Source of the DNA: JBBRXJ01 sp038248505
GTDB taxonomy: Bacteria > Bacteroidota > Bacteroidia > Bacteroidales > JBBRXJ01
Reading direction: 5' to 3'
NCBI GenBank assembly: GCA_038248505.1
Contig: JBBRXJ010000062.1
Span: forward strand, 1 to 21,549
Length of the DNA stretch: 21,549 bases
The position numbers and the translations under genes are program-made. A model generated the notes under the pieces. It was not told the DNA's origin. It worked only from the letters and a program-made list of their open reading frames with translations, and did not search any database. Positions 8,116 through 17,300 of this stretch are shown piece after piece (position 1 is the first letter of the stretch; each line of letters starts with the position of its first letter).

Positions 8116-9663
8116 CTAACTATTCCGATGCTCCTTCTTCAACAAATCATTAACAGACTTCACCGGATTAAATGTAATTAATGGCACATCTACAAAAACG
8201 GTAACCCAGTCGGACATGGAGCCATTCCAAAGCCCTGGTAACTCCTGTGCTTTTAGGTCACGGCCATCTTTCGATTTCTTTGAAATAAAACCCGTATCCG
8301 GGTCACGATATTTCATTAGATCAAATTTATAGCCTTTGTAGTCTTTTGTGGTTAACGCAATATCATTTGGATTGAAATGTGTAGCGCTTTTAAAAATTGC
8401 TTTTGAGCTTTCGTTTTCCAAATCAATTTGCGAGGTTTCAGCTATTTGTAATGAAATGCTTCCATCGCTATTCTTTGCCCAGAAAGGACCACCACCGGTA
8501 TCGCCTTCGTTTTTTACCATGCCGCATACACGAATTGGGCGATTTAATTTGTTGAAAAGATATTTTTTCTTATCATCAGCACTCATGGTATTATAGCTCG
8601 ATGGGAGTATCGTACATAATGTGTTTTTAATGAAATCTGATATTTCATTAATATGTGAATCCTTGCAATTATCCGATTCTAGTAGCTTTAGATAGTTAAA
8701 AATATGTTCGCGAATTTCGAGTAATACCCCAGCTAAAACTTTTTTGTATAAGAATGTAGTAGTATTAAATTGATCGGTGGTTATATTATCAATATTCTTT
8801 ATCATGATAATATCGGCTTGAAGATTATTTAGGTTTTCAAGCAAAGCTCCATGTCCGCCTGGTCTAAAAAGCAGATTGCCTTCGGCTTCGCGAAAGGGTT
8901 CGTTATTCATATCAACCGCAATGGTATCCGTTGAAGGTGATTGTTGCGAATAACTAATTTGATAGCTTACGCCAAATTTATTTTCGTATTTTGAGCGAAC
9001 CTGAGCAATGTGTTTCTCAAAATCTGATTGATGTTCAGGGGAAACCGTGAAATGAATTTTCACTACATTTGATTTGCCTTTGCAATACTCGGCACCTTCA
9101 ATTAAATGTTCTTCAACGGCGGTTCTGTTCTCATTGGGGTATTGATGAAATTGCAATAAACCCTTGGGAAGACTGCCGTAACTTAATCCTTCATGTGTCA
9201 GATAATATTTTAACAAACTAATGTAATCGTCTGATTTTAGAAAATCGTCTATTGAAAAACCCTTTGCTGAAAGGAGATTTCGAAATTCTTCGTAAAATGC
9301 AAAGTCCTTTAGGTCATCAAAAAATCTCTTAACATCTTTCTTCTTATCTTCTATAATAGCATCTTTCTGCTTGTCTTTTGCAACTCCATTCATAAAGTCA
9401 AAAAGCTCTTTAAACATGCGCGTTGCAGCACCAGAGGCAGGAACAAATTTTACAACTTCAAATTGTGTTAAACTAGATTCAAATAATGAGGTGTATTTTT
9501 TTACTTGTTCATCACTTAATTTCGAAATACCATCGCCATTTATACAGGCCTTGTTAATGGGTAGTTTAGGAAATCCTTTACGAAACATTTCAAGTTGATA
9601 TTCAACTACTGCAGGCGCAATACCCCGCGATTCAATTTGTTGCTTGTCTTTGGCTGTAAACAT
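8116..9663 (-). CDS. DUF4301 family protein
   Basis: This 515-residue cytoplasmic protein belongs to DUF4301, a family mostly seen in Bacteroidota with no assigned reaction. The segment FVPASGAATRMFKEL (near residue 70) resembles the glycine-rich phosphate loop of nucleotidyltransferases with a GT-A-like fold, and FRPGGHGALLENLNN in the middle is another conserved block; from these I infer a nucleotide-sugar-type or related nucleotidyltransferase, without proof. The frame is open further upstream to a TTG at 9699, but a TAcgTTTG promoter box overlaps that point, so the ATG at 9663 (MFTAKDKQQIESRG) is the better start. It is divergent from rlmD and ends 137 bases before creD. The stop is TAG. 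Confidence 0.82.
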   Translation of the reverse strand: MFTAKDKQQIESRGIAPAVVEYQLEMFRKGFPKLPINKACINGDGISKLSDEQVKKYTSLFESSLTQFEVVKFVPASGAATRMFKELFDFMNGVAKDKQKDAIIEDKKKDVKRFFDDLKDFAFYEEFRNLLSAKGFSIDDFLKSDDYISLLKYYLTHEGLSYGSLPKGLLQFHQYPNENRTAVEEHLIEGAEYCKGKSNVVKIHFTVSPEHQSDFEKHIAQVRSKYENKFGVSYQISYSQQSPSTDTIAVDMNNEPFREAEGNLLFRPGGHGALLENLNNLQADIIMIKNIDNITTDQFNTTTFLYKKVLAGVLLEIREHIFNYLKLLESDNCKDSHINEISDFIKNTLCTILPSSYNTMSADDKKKYLFNKLNRPIRVCGMVKNEGDTGGGPFWAKNSDGSISLQIAETSQIDLENESSKAIFKSATHFNPNDIALTTKDYKGYKFDLMKYRDPDTGFISKKSKDGRDLKAQELPGLWNGSMSDWVTVFVDVPLITFNPVKSVNDLLKKEHRNS

Positions 9664-9696
9664 TTTTTTATAATTTGTCACTAAAATAAGCAAAGA

Positions 9697-9727
9697 CAAA
9701 CGTATTTGGTAAATTTGTGAAAAAAAA
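9697..9727 (-). promoter_or_regulatory. Promoter of the DUF4301 gene
   Basis: On the minus strand TACGTTTG (9704-9697) is an exact TAnnTTTG -7 box; 19 bases upstream lies TTTT (9727-9724), a 3-of-4 match to the -33 TTTG. The ATG at 9663 is 33 bases beyond the box. This site decides against the upstream TTG start. Confidence 0.55.
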
Positions 9728-9806
9728 AACTCATTGTTCAGTAAATCAGATTTATACGATTCCAGTATGCTATGTCTTCTTACATCGTAATTTGAACATT
9801 CTTTTG

Positions 9807-9814
9807 TAGATTTG
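9807..9814 (+). promoter_or_regulatory. -7 box of rlmD
   Basis: TAGATTTG is an exact TAnnTTTG box, 14 bases before the ATG at 9829. No good -33 box is seen at the usual distance. Its position makes the GTG at 9814 an unlikely start and implies a very short leader. Confidence 0.4.
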
Positions 9815-9828
9815 TGAAAAAATTGACC

Positions 9829-11229
9829 ATGGGTAAAAATAAACCTTATAAATTACTCGAAAACATTACAATTACTGATGTTGCAGCCGAAGGTGTGGCT
9901 TTAGCGCGTGTAAATGGGAAGGTGTTGTTTGTGCCGGGTGTAATACCTGGCGATGTTGCTGATATTCTTGTGGTGCGCAGCAAAGCGAGTTTTATGGAAG
10001 GACGTTTGCAACGTTTGGTAAAACCATCGGATCGTCGTTTAGTCCCTTTTTGCAGTCATTTTGGAGTTTGTGGCGGTTGTAAATGGCAAATGATGCCCTA
10101 CGAGGATCAGTTGAAATACAAGCAACAACAAGTGATTGACAATCTTACTCGCATTGGTAAGGTTGAATTGCCGCTCATCAGTACAATTATTCCTTCCGAA
10201 AATACTATTGAATATCGTAATAAATTAGAATTTACTTTTGCTAATCGTCGCTGGCTCGAAAAAGAAAATATGGTGGAAGGTCAGACAATAGGCAATGGCC
10301 TTGGTTTTCACGTTGCAAAGTGTTTTGATAAGATTTTGAATATTGATCAATGTTATTTACAAAGAAGTCCTTCAAATCAGATTCGTAATGCTATCAGAGC
10401 TTTTACGGTGGAGCATGAAATGCCCTATTATGATTTGCGTGGTGGAAAAGGTTTTTTGAGGAATGTCATTGTGCGCACAACAACAACTGATGAGGTGATG
10501 GTAATTATTATTTTTGGCTCCACCGATGTGGAAATGCGTAACCAGCTTCTCGAATTTGTTAAACTTTCGTTCCCAGCTATTACCTCTTTAATGTACGTTG
10601 TTAATTTAAAAGCGAATGACAATATCTCTGATCAGGATGTTATTTGCTTTAGCGGTCGCGACCATATTATTGAACAAATGGGTAGTTTGAATTTTAAAGT
10701 TGGACCAAAATCTTTTTACCAGACTAATAGCTTACAAGCAGCACGTTTATATGCCGTTGCCAAAGATTTTGCAGATCTTTGCGGTGATGAATTGGTATAT
10801 GATTTGTACACAGGTACTGGTACTATTGCAAATTATGTGGCCAGTTCCGCAAAACGTGTAATTGGTATTGAATGTGTTGCCGATGCTATTGCTGATGCAA
10901 AGGTAAATGCATTACTGAACGGTATAACAAATACGGAGTTCCTTGTTGGCGATGTTAAAGATGTTATGACACCCGATTTTATTGTGAAAAATGGGCGTCC
11001 CGATGTTGCCATTGTTGACCCACCACGAGCTGGTTTACATATTGATGTGGTAAGCACTTTAATGTTTTGCGAGCCAAAGAAAATTGTTTATGTTAGTTGC
11101 AATCCTGCAACCCAGGCACGCGATATTCAATTGTTAAGTGATCGTTTTGAAGTAACACGAGTGCAGCCCGTTGATATGTTTCCGCATACACATCATGTGG
11201 AGAATGTTGTTTTGTTAGAATTGATTTAA
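9829..11229 (+). CDS. rlmD: 23S rRNA (uracil-C5)-methyltransferase, RlmD/RumA type
   Basis: The enzyme transfers a methyl group from S-adenosylmethionine to C5 of a uridine in 23S rRNA. The 466-residue protein has an N-terminal TRAM-type RNA-binding domain (about residues 8-65), an iron-sulfur cluster set C75, C81 and C84 (CSHFGVCGGC) with C175 (or C165) as the fourth ligand, a SAM-binding motif YDLYTGTGTIANY, the DPPRAGLH motif, the catalytic Cys (C424) in YVSCNPATQARD and the proton-abstracting Glu (E458) in HHVENVVLLE. All key residues are present. I chose ATG 9829 over an in-frame GTG at 9814 because the promoter box overlaps the latter. Bacteroidota often carry more than one RlmD-like paralogue, so the exact target (U1939 in E. 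coli numbering) is inferred from the family. Confidence 0.9.
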   Translation: MGKNKPYKLLENITITDVAAEGVALARVNGKVLFVPGVIPGDVADILVVRSKASFMEGRLQRLVKPSDRRLVPFCSHFGVCGGCKWQMMPYEDQLKYKQQQVIDNLTRIGKVELPLISTIIPSENTIEYRNKLEFTFANRRWLEKENMVEGQTIGNGLGFHVAKCFDKILNIDQCYLQRSPSNQIRNAIRAFTVEHEMPYYDLRGGKGFLRNVIVRTTTTDEVMVIIIFGSTDVEMRNQLLEFVKLSFPAITSLMYVVNLKANDNISDQDVICFSGRDHIIEQMGSLNFKVGPKSFYQTNSLQAARLYAVAKDFADLCGDELVYDLYTGTGTIANYVASSAKRVIGIECVADAIADAKVNALLNGITNTEFLVGDVKDVMTPDFIVKNGRPDVAIVDPPRAGLHIDVVSTLMFCEPKKIVYVSCNPATQARDIQLLSDRFEVTRVQPVDMFPHTHHVENVVLLELI

Positions 11230-11309
11230 ATGGATGAGGTGTTAATACCTATATCTTTTATTATTAATAAAATCACATTTATTGATTCTGCATTAATGAT
11301 ACACCAAGA

Positions 11310-11330
11310 ACAAATTTCATTCTAAAATAC
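11310..11330. repeat. Copy 1 of a 21-bp intergenic repeat
   Basis: Between rlmD and hypA, the minus-strand sequence beginning GTATTTTAGAATGAAATTTG is identical over 21 bp to another intergenic site at 20309-20329. Similarity fades quickly on both sides. The 150-bp gap around it holds no other feature that I can support; a short minus-strand frame running through it (…YFRMKFVLGVSLMQNQ) has no support as a gene. Confidence 0.55.
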
Positions 11331-11379
11331 CAAAGTAGGAGGCACCTCAGCGTCATGCTTTCATCCAAATTAAAACATA

Positions 11380-11727
11380 TTACCTTTCCTCCGCAGTAAT
11401 TGAGCGAACTTTCATTTCTTGCCCCGTAATTACTTTGTGAATAAAGCTGCCGCAAACAGGGCATGCTGTATGTAAGTTATCAGGAAAGAAGACATGATCA
11501 CATTCAATGCATTTCACTTTAGCATCAATTTTGTTAATAGTGATTACGGCATCTTTAAGAATGCTTTCTTTTTTAATAGCCTCAAAAGCAAATTCAAGGG
11601 CATCAATTTCAACACCTGATAAAGCCCCAATCTCAATAATTATCCCGTAAATCTTAGGCGTTTTAAGATGCGCTGTTTCTGTTTTAACTATGTCAATTAT
11701 ACTTTCGGCAATTGATAATTCATGCAT
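11380..11727 (-). CDS. hypA: Hydrogenase/urease nickel incorporation protein HypA
   Basis: HypA is the zinc-containing nickel chaperone that, usually with the GTPase HypB, inserts nickel into the large subunit of [NiFe] hydrogenases. The product is 115 residues when started at ATG 11727, which gives the required N-terminal MHELSIAES with the Ni-binding His2; an upstream in-frame ATG at 11745 would bury this His and is rejected. The zinc site is complete: C73-x2-C76 and C89-x2-C92. It is the last gene of the hypCDEA series, 119 bases after the hypE stop, so it may be co-transcribed or have its own weak promoter in that gap. No hypB is found next to it, which is the usual partner position. Confidence 0.93.
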   Translation of the reverse strand: MHELSIAESIIDIVKTETAHLKTPKIYGIIIEIGALSGVEIDALEFAFEAIKKESILKDAVITINKIDAKVKCIECDHVFFPDNLHTACPVCGSFIHKVITGQEMKVRSITAEER

Positions 11728-11846
11728 ATATAATTCAATTAACATTTAATTCTTAATGATTCGGAATAAAATTGTTTTTCTTTTCTATGGCGAACAATAT
11801 TGAACATCTTTGTTCCGATTAATATTCAAAATTTTCCATTTTTATT

Positions 11847-12857
11847 TTAGCAAATTCTCGGTAGTTGTTCTCCCGCCAGCATATCTACCATTCTTTTTCC
11901 GCCGATAGAGGTATTTAAAATTACTTTGCCTAAATGATTTTCGGTGATCTCCCCAATTATAGCAGCATCCTTGCCAAGTTCATCTGCTTGCAAAAGCTCG
12001 AGTATTTTATTGGCATCCTTTTTTGGTGCAATAATAACAAATTTTCCTTCATTTGCAACATAAAGTGGATCGAACCCAAATACTTCACATAGGCCTCGTA
12101 CGCTCTCTTTTATGGGTATTCTAGATTCGTCAAGTGCAATGCCAATTTTATGTTTTTGTGTTATTTCACATACTACCGATGCTATGCCACCTCTTGTTGC
12201 ATCGCGCATAAAGTGAATCTCACATTGTTTTATGATTTTATTTATTAGGTGATTTAGTGAAGCACAGTCTGATTCTATATTCGTTTCGTATTTTAAATTT
12301 TCGCGCGATCCCATTATGGCAATACCATGGTCGCCAATGCTGCCATTGATAATAATCTTGTCGCCAATACTAATTTTATTGCCCGAGGCAATATGCGTAT
12401 GATTGTTATCAACTATGCCAATCCCAGAGGTATTAATAAAAATTTTATCGCATTTACTTTTATTAACTACTTTGGTATCACCCGTTACTATTTTAACTCC
12501 AGCTTTAAATGCTTCTTCAGCCATTGATTTTACTATTGTTTCAAGATCGTCAAATAAAAACCCTTCTTCAATAATAAATCCGCAGGATAGATAAAGTGCT
12601 TGCGCTCCGGATACGGCAAGATCATTCACCGTTCCACAAACAGCGAGTTTGCCAATATTCCCACCCGGAAAAAAGAGCGGGTCTACAACATACGAATCGG
12701 TGGTAAAGGCTATTTTTTTATTTGGATTTTCAAGAATAGCCGCATCGGTTTGTTCTGACAACGTTTCGTTATTGAAATACTTTACAAATATTTCTTGAAT
12801 TAATTGGTGCGTCATGCGCCCACCACTTCCGTGCCCTAATAAAATGGTTTTACTCAT
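11847..12857 (-). CDS. hypE: Hydrogenase maturation protein HypE
   Basis: HypE dehydrates the carbamoyl group placed on its C-terminal cysteine by HypF, producing the thiocyanate that supplies the cyanide ligands of the [NiFe] active site. The 336-residue protein begins MSKTILLGHGSGGRMT, the typical HypE N-terminus, has AIRS-family ATP-binding segments (FTTDSYVVDPLFFPGG, IGKLAVCGTVNDLAVSGA, MRDATRGGIASVV) and ends in the diagnostic LPRIC, with the carbamoylated Cys as last residue. The frame is open 29 codons further upstream, but that extension is HypD coding sequence, so ATG 12857 is chosen; it overlaps the end of hypD by 8 bases, implying translational coupling. Confidence 0.95.
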   Translation of the reverse strand: MSKTILLGHGSGGRMTHQLIQEIFVKYFNNETLSEQTDAAILENPNKKIAFTTDSYVVDPLFFPGGNIGKLAVCGTVNDLAVSGAQALYLSCGFIIEEGFLFDDLETIVKSMAEEAFKAGVKIVTGDTKVVNKSKCDKIFINTSGIGIVDNNHTHIASGNKISIGDKIIINGSIGDHGIAIMGSRENLKYETNIESDCASLNHLINKIIKQCEIHFMRDATRGGIASVVCEITQKHKIGIALDESRIPIKESVRGLCEVFGFDPLYVANEGKFVIIAPKKDANKILELLQADELGKDAAIIGEITENHLGKVILNTSIGGKRMVDMLAGEQLPRIC

Positions 12858-13932
12858 TGCTGTATTTATAAAATGCGGCACAGGCTCCTTCACTGGATAC
12901 CATGCAGGAGCCAACAGGATCTTCGGGCTTACATGCTTTGCCAAAAAGTTTACATTCTTTTGGTGTCTTTAATCCTTTTAGTATTTCGCCACAAATGCAA
13001 CCTTTGGGTTCTCTTGTTTCTTCAGGTGGTGCATCAATCATTAGTTCGGCATCGAGTTTTGAGTATTTTGCTCTGAGCTTCATTCCGCTATTAGGCAATA
13101 AACCTAGTCCTCGCCACCAATCGTCGCTGTGCTCAAATACCTCAGTAAGCATTTCTTGTGCTTTTATATTGCCTTCAGGTTTTACTACGCGTTTATATTG
13201 TATCTCAACTTTTGGACTATTGCTTTCGTATTGCTCGCAGAGCATGAGAATAGATTGTAAAATATCCGTTGGTTCAAAGCCAGATACTACAACCGATATT
13301 TTATATTTCTCAGGAATAAATTCATAAATACTAATGCCTGTAACAGTGCTAACATGGCCAGGAGCAATGTAACCAACAATTTTCACTCCTTCATCAATAA
13401 GTGCTGCCATGGCAGGGGGCATCATTTTATGCGAGCTTAGAAAAAAAAAGTTATTTAGTTCTTCGTTAAACGCGTTAAAGATACCAACAGCACTCGCCGG
13501 AGAGGTTGTTTCAAATCCAATGCCTAGAAATACAATACGCTTTTTGGGGTTTTTCCGTGCAATTTCTAACGATTCCATAACTGAGTAAACCATTCGTATA
13601 TCTGCACCAGAGGCCTTCTCTTTATCAAGTGTAGAGCTGCTTCCGGGTACACGAATCAAATCTCCATAGCTTGTAATTATTACATCATTTAAACGACTCA
13701 TGGCAATGGCACGATCAATAAAACGGCGGTCGGTTACACAAACGGGGCAGCCTGGACCCGAAAGTAGTTTTATGTTTGAGGGCAGTAAGCTAGGAATACC
13801 ATATTTGTGAATGGACATGGTATGCCCTCCACATACCTCCATAAGGGCTATAGGTTTTTTGGATATGTGCTTGATTTTAGCAGCAATGGCTAAGGCTACA
13901 CTTCTATCTCTATATTCATCAATATATTTCAT
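12850..13932 (-). CDS. hypD: Hydrogenase maturation protein HypD
   Basis: HypD is the iron-sulfur scaffold on which, together with HypC, the Fe(CN)2CO unit of [NiFe] hydrogenase is assembled. The 360-residue protein has all signature elements: EVCGGHT (C34), GPGCPVCVT (C62, C65), a GIGFETTSP block, SGFEPTDIL, and the C-terminal cysteine-rich [4Fe-4S] region with CICGEIL, CKLFGKAC and GSCMVSSEGACAA. Length is normal. Its ATG overlaps the hypC stop as ATGA (4 bases), and its end overlaps hypE by 8 bases, so hypC, hypD and hypE form a tightly coupled translational unit. Nothing appears degraded. Confidence 0.97.
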   Translation of the reverse strand: MKYIDEYRDRSVALAIAAKIKHISKKPIALMEVCGGHTMSIHKYGIPSLLPSNIKLLSGPGCPVCVTDRRFIDRAIAMSRLNDVIITSYGDLIRVPGSSSTLDKEKASGADIRMVYSVMESLEIARKNPKKRIVFLGIGFETTSPASAVGIFNAFNEELNNFFFLSSHKMMPPAMAALIDEGVKIVGYIAPGHVSTVTGISIYEFIPEKYKISVVVSGFEPTDILQSILMLCEQYESNSPKVEIQYKRVVKPEGNIKAQEMLTEVFEHSDDWWRGLGLLPNSGMKLRAKYSKLDAELMIDAPPEETREPKGCICGEILKGLKTPKECKLFGKACKPEDPVGSCMVSSEGACAAFYKYSNE

Positions 13933-14192
13933 TCAGCAGTATTAATTCCCAATATTCCTTCTTTGTCCAATAGCTTGTTAAAATCAGCATATTCCTTAAA
14001 TAACTTTAGTGTTTCCGCAGCTTCCTCTTCGCTAATTTTCTGCAAGGCAAATCCACTATGCACCAAAATGTATTCACCAACAACTACGTCGTCAACGAGT
14101 TGTAGATTTGCCGTTACAATGCTTCCGCCTATACTTACTTTTGCATTGTTGCCATCAATAGAGATAATTTGTGCGGGTATGCTTAGGCACAT
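13929..14192 (-). CDS. hypC: Hydrogenase maturation chaperone HypC
   Basis: HypC is a small chaperone that binds HypD and then the immature hydrogenase large subunit through Cys2. The 87-residue product begins MCLSIPAQII with the essential Cys2, continues with a beta-barrel (OB-like) core (AKVSIGGSIVTANLQLV) and the conserved VHSGFALQKISEEEA block that carries the family His. It is the first gene of the hypCDEA unit. It ends in TGA overlapping the hypD start, which shows that TGA serves as a normal stop codon in this genome. The 98 bases between it and the upstream terminator must contain the promoter, but I see no clear TAnnTTTG match. Confidence 0.96.
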   Translation of the reverse strand: MCLSIPAQIISIDGNNAKVSIGGSIVTANLQLVDDVVVGEYILVHSGFALQKISEEEAAETLKLFKEYADFNKLLDKEGILGINTAE

Positions 14193-14284
14193 TGTTTATT
14201 CGTATTTAGATTTAATATTGAAAAAAAAATTATTAATATTTAAATTGAATCGGATAAGTCTTTTCCCTTTTTTTTGCCTAAAGA

Positions 14285-14318
14285 TTAAAAAAAGCCCGAA
14301 ATAATTCTTTCGGGCTTT
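14285..14318 (-). terminator. Intrinsic terminator of the large secreted-protein gene
   Basis: On the minus strand AAAGCCCGAAA pairs with TTTCGGGCTTT (plus coordinates 14308-14318 and 14291-14301) with a 6-base loop, followed by a run of seven Ts counting the stem end. It begins 4 bases after the stop codon of the upstream 1808-residue gene and separates it from hypC. Confidence 0.88.
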
Positions 14319-14321
14319 AAA

Positions 14322-17300
14322 TTATTTTATAATAACAACTTTTTTCATGATGGTGTTGCTTTCTACTCTTAGTCTGATGTAATAGAATCCGCTTGGAGTT
14401 TTGCTGCAATCCCATACAATTTCTTGCTTCCCTTCTTGTTTTTCGTTATTTACAAGCTGATTTATAGTGTTGCCTGCGAGATTAACGACATCTAAATTGA
14501 CGATTGTTGTTGAGGGTATGGTATATATTATTGTTGCAACATCGCTTGTTGGATTAGGACGAATGTTAACGGTGAAAACATCAACCTTTAATTCATTAAT
14601 TAAATTTGCAGTACCAACGCGAATACTATCGCATGAGGAACTCTCATCACCTGTAATTGGATCACTGATAGTATAGCAAACCCAATAGGTACCTGCTTGT
14701 GCGAACACATGTTTCGGATTTGTAGTGGTGCTATCACCCGTTCCGTCGCCAAAATTCCATTTTAGCTTTGCTGCATCGCCATGTGAAATACCTATGAAAT
14801 CTACTGGGTAGCCTGCAGCTTTTTGTTTTAAACTGTCAGACTCACAAGCGAAATTGGATTTTATTTTGCCACCATTATCCCCAATGCGAACTAATTTGTA
14901 TTGATTGCTGCTACATCCATCGATTGTTGTGACTTTCAACTTTATTACATAATAACCAGTATCGGTGAAATCATAAAGAGGATTTTTAATATTTGAAATA
15001 CTTACCTCATTAGACAACCAATTCCATGTATTTACACTGCCGTATGATTTGTCACTGAATCTTCCTCTTTTTATTGATGAATCAATGGTATATGAGAAGT
15101 TAGCTCTGCAATCTTGCTGTGCAGGAGGATCAATTTTTATTGTTTGACAAGACATGTCTGAAACTCCGTTTTTACCGTAAGCATTTAAGCAGACATTGTA
15201 ATATCCAGGCAGGTAGTTGTGAATTACGGTATCATTGATACTTGCTTTTCCTGTTTGATCGCCAAAATTCCAGTAATAGCCCATGATATTTTTACCTCGT
15301 GAAATATTACTAAATACTACACTCGAATTATTTTTTACAAAGATGAATTTGGCATGGCAATCATTTCCTTGATTTGCAATAAGCATTTTTTCTTCTTTTG
15401 CATGCATACAAGATGTTGATTCATTTCGAACAACTAAAGCAATACTATAGTAGCCAGATGCTTTGAATTGATGTGCTGGATTCACTTGTGTACTTGTAAA
15501 GCCATCACCAAATATCCAATTGTATTTTAGATTTGTACCTTTTGATAGGTTATTTACATAAACGGTATTGCTTGTTGAGTCAACAAACACCGCAAAATTG
15601 GCTTCGCATGAAGTGTTAGCAACTTCAATAATCTTTTCAATTCTATTAACGCAATTTAAGCTGTTGCTGCTAATAGTTAGTGAAACCGGATAAGTGCCAG
15701 CAGCGCCATATTTTTTTGTCGGATTCATTAAATTAGAATAGCTGCCATCACCAAAAGACCAATAATAGGTGAGATTTGAACCTATTGAATTTGCTTTGAA
15801 TGATAGTTTGTTGCTATCTGCATTGGTTATCATGTAATCGTAATTTGCTATACAATTGACAGCACCAACCTGTACTATGCGTGATGTATTGCTAGTGCAA
15901 TGGTTGTTTGTGTCAAGGATGGATAGGCTTACTAAATAATCGCCTGGTTTAGCATATACGTGAAATGGATTCATGGTTGTTTTGCTTGCGCCATCACCAA
16001 ATGTCCAATAAAACGTATGAGCTGTGCCTGTAGATTTATTTGTGAACACAGCTTTGTTGCTAGCATTATCTACAAAGAAAGTATAATCAGTGATGACATT
16101 ACAGTTTGTGTTTCCTACCTTTATACTGTTGCATTTTTGGTTCATTAAACCGCTTAGTTCATTATATGTATTTAAGCATACGTCATAGATTCCTGCTTTT
16201 GTATATTTATAAATGGTATCGAATGCTTTGCTATAATTACCATCACCAAAGGTCCAGTAGTTTTTTGTATACGCACTGCTGAGGTTGGTCAGTATTAAAG
16301 TTCTGCTAGAGTCAATAACCATGTAGTCAAAATTTGCTAGAGGTTGTTGAAGGTTGAATTGTAAATCCACATTCATGCAAAAATTACTCTGGCATTTGCT
16401 AATTGAATCATAAATTGATAGACAGACTGTATATAATCCACTTGTAGTATATACATGATTCGGATTAGCTAAAACAGAGGTTTTACCATCGCCAAAATTC
16501 CAATAATATGATTTGGCATTTATGGATGCTGTTGAAAATGCAACAGTAAAGTTTATACTGTCGGTAATAATATATCCAAACTCTGCTTTACATTGCGCGG
16601 CAGCTGACCCAATATGTAATTCTTTGCAGATGCTCTTTTGGCAATTGGAAAGATTTTCAAAGGTTTTGATGCATGCTTGGTATATACCTGGTTTTGTAAA
16701 AGCATGAATAGGATTTTCAAGAGATGAGGTGTAGCCATCACCAAAGCTCCAGTTGTATGATGTTACTGAACCTTGAGCCATGCTAACGAAATTTACTTTC
16801 ATTGTATCTATAAGATCTTTTGAGAAGTTGAAATTGACAAGGCCATTTACTTTTGCCATAATAGTATCAGATATACTACAGCCAAAAGCATCGCTATAGT
16901 TTAAAATGTATATTGTATTTGATATGGGCGATACGTCTATTGATTGATTTGTTGCTCCTGTGTTCCATAAATAAGAAGAACCAATAATAGATGAAATTTT
17001 TAGTGTGTTTTCAATACACATTTCAACTTGCGTTTCTACAATTGGATTGGCTTTTGGAATTTTTGTAATTGTTATCGTATCATGTCTGTAACAGCCATAG
17101 ATATCAGCAGCCTGTATTGCATAGGTGTAGCTGCCTGATGATAGTAGTGAGGTGTTGAGTGTTGGCAAAGGTACGTTAATATCACTTAAACCAGTTGATG
17201 GTGACCATATAAAATGTGTGATCATTCCATTTGTCATATTAACGATGGGTAGTGAACTAATACATGAGCTGATTGTTGTGTCATTCATTAGGCTAACTGA

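Noticed and set aside
11380..11745. HypA starting six codons earlier at 11745
   Set aside because: HypA needs MHE at the very N-terminus for nickel binding; the extension MLIELY would block it.
11746..11846. Weak inverted repeat (TCGGAA … TTCCGA) between hypE and hypA as an operator or terminator
   Set aside because: Only 6-bp arms separated by about 50 bases in AT-rich DNA; this is expected by chance.
12858..12944. 29-residue N-terminal extension of HypE
   Set aside because: This stretch is the 3' end of hypD read in another frame; the family N-terminus begins at MSKTILLGHG.
343..14192. Genome-wide TGA-as-tryptophan code
   Set aside because: hypC ends naturally with TGA overlapping hypD, and the kinase/regulator pair also has frame-shifting indels that recoding would not cure. 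I keep a local or foreign-element version only as an alternative.
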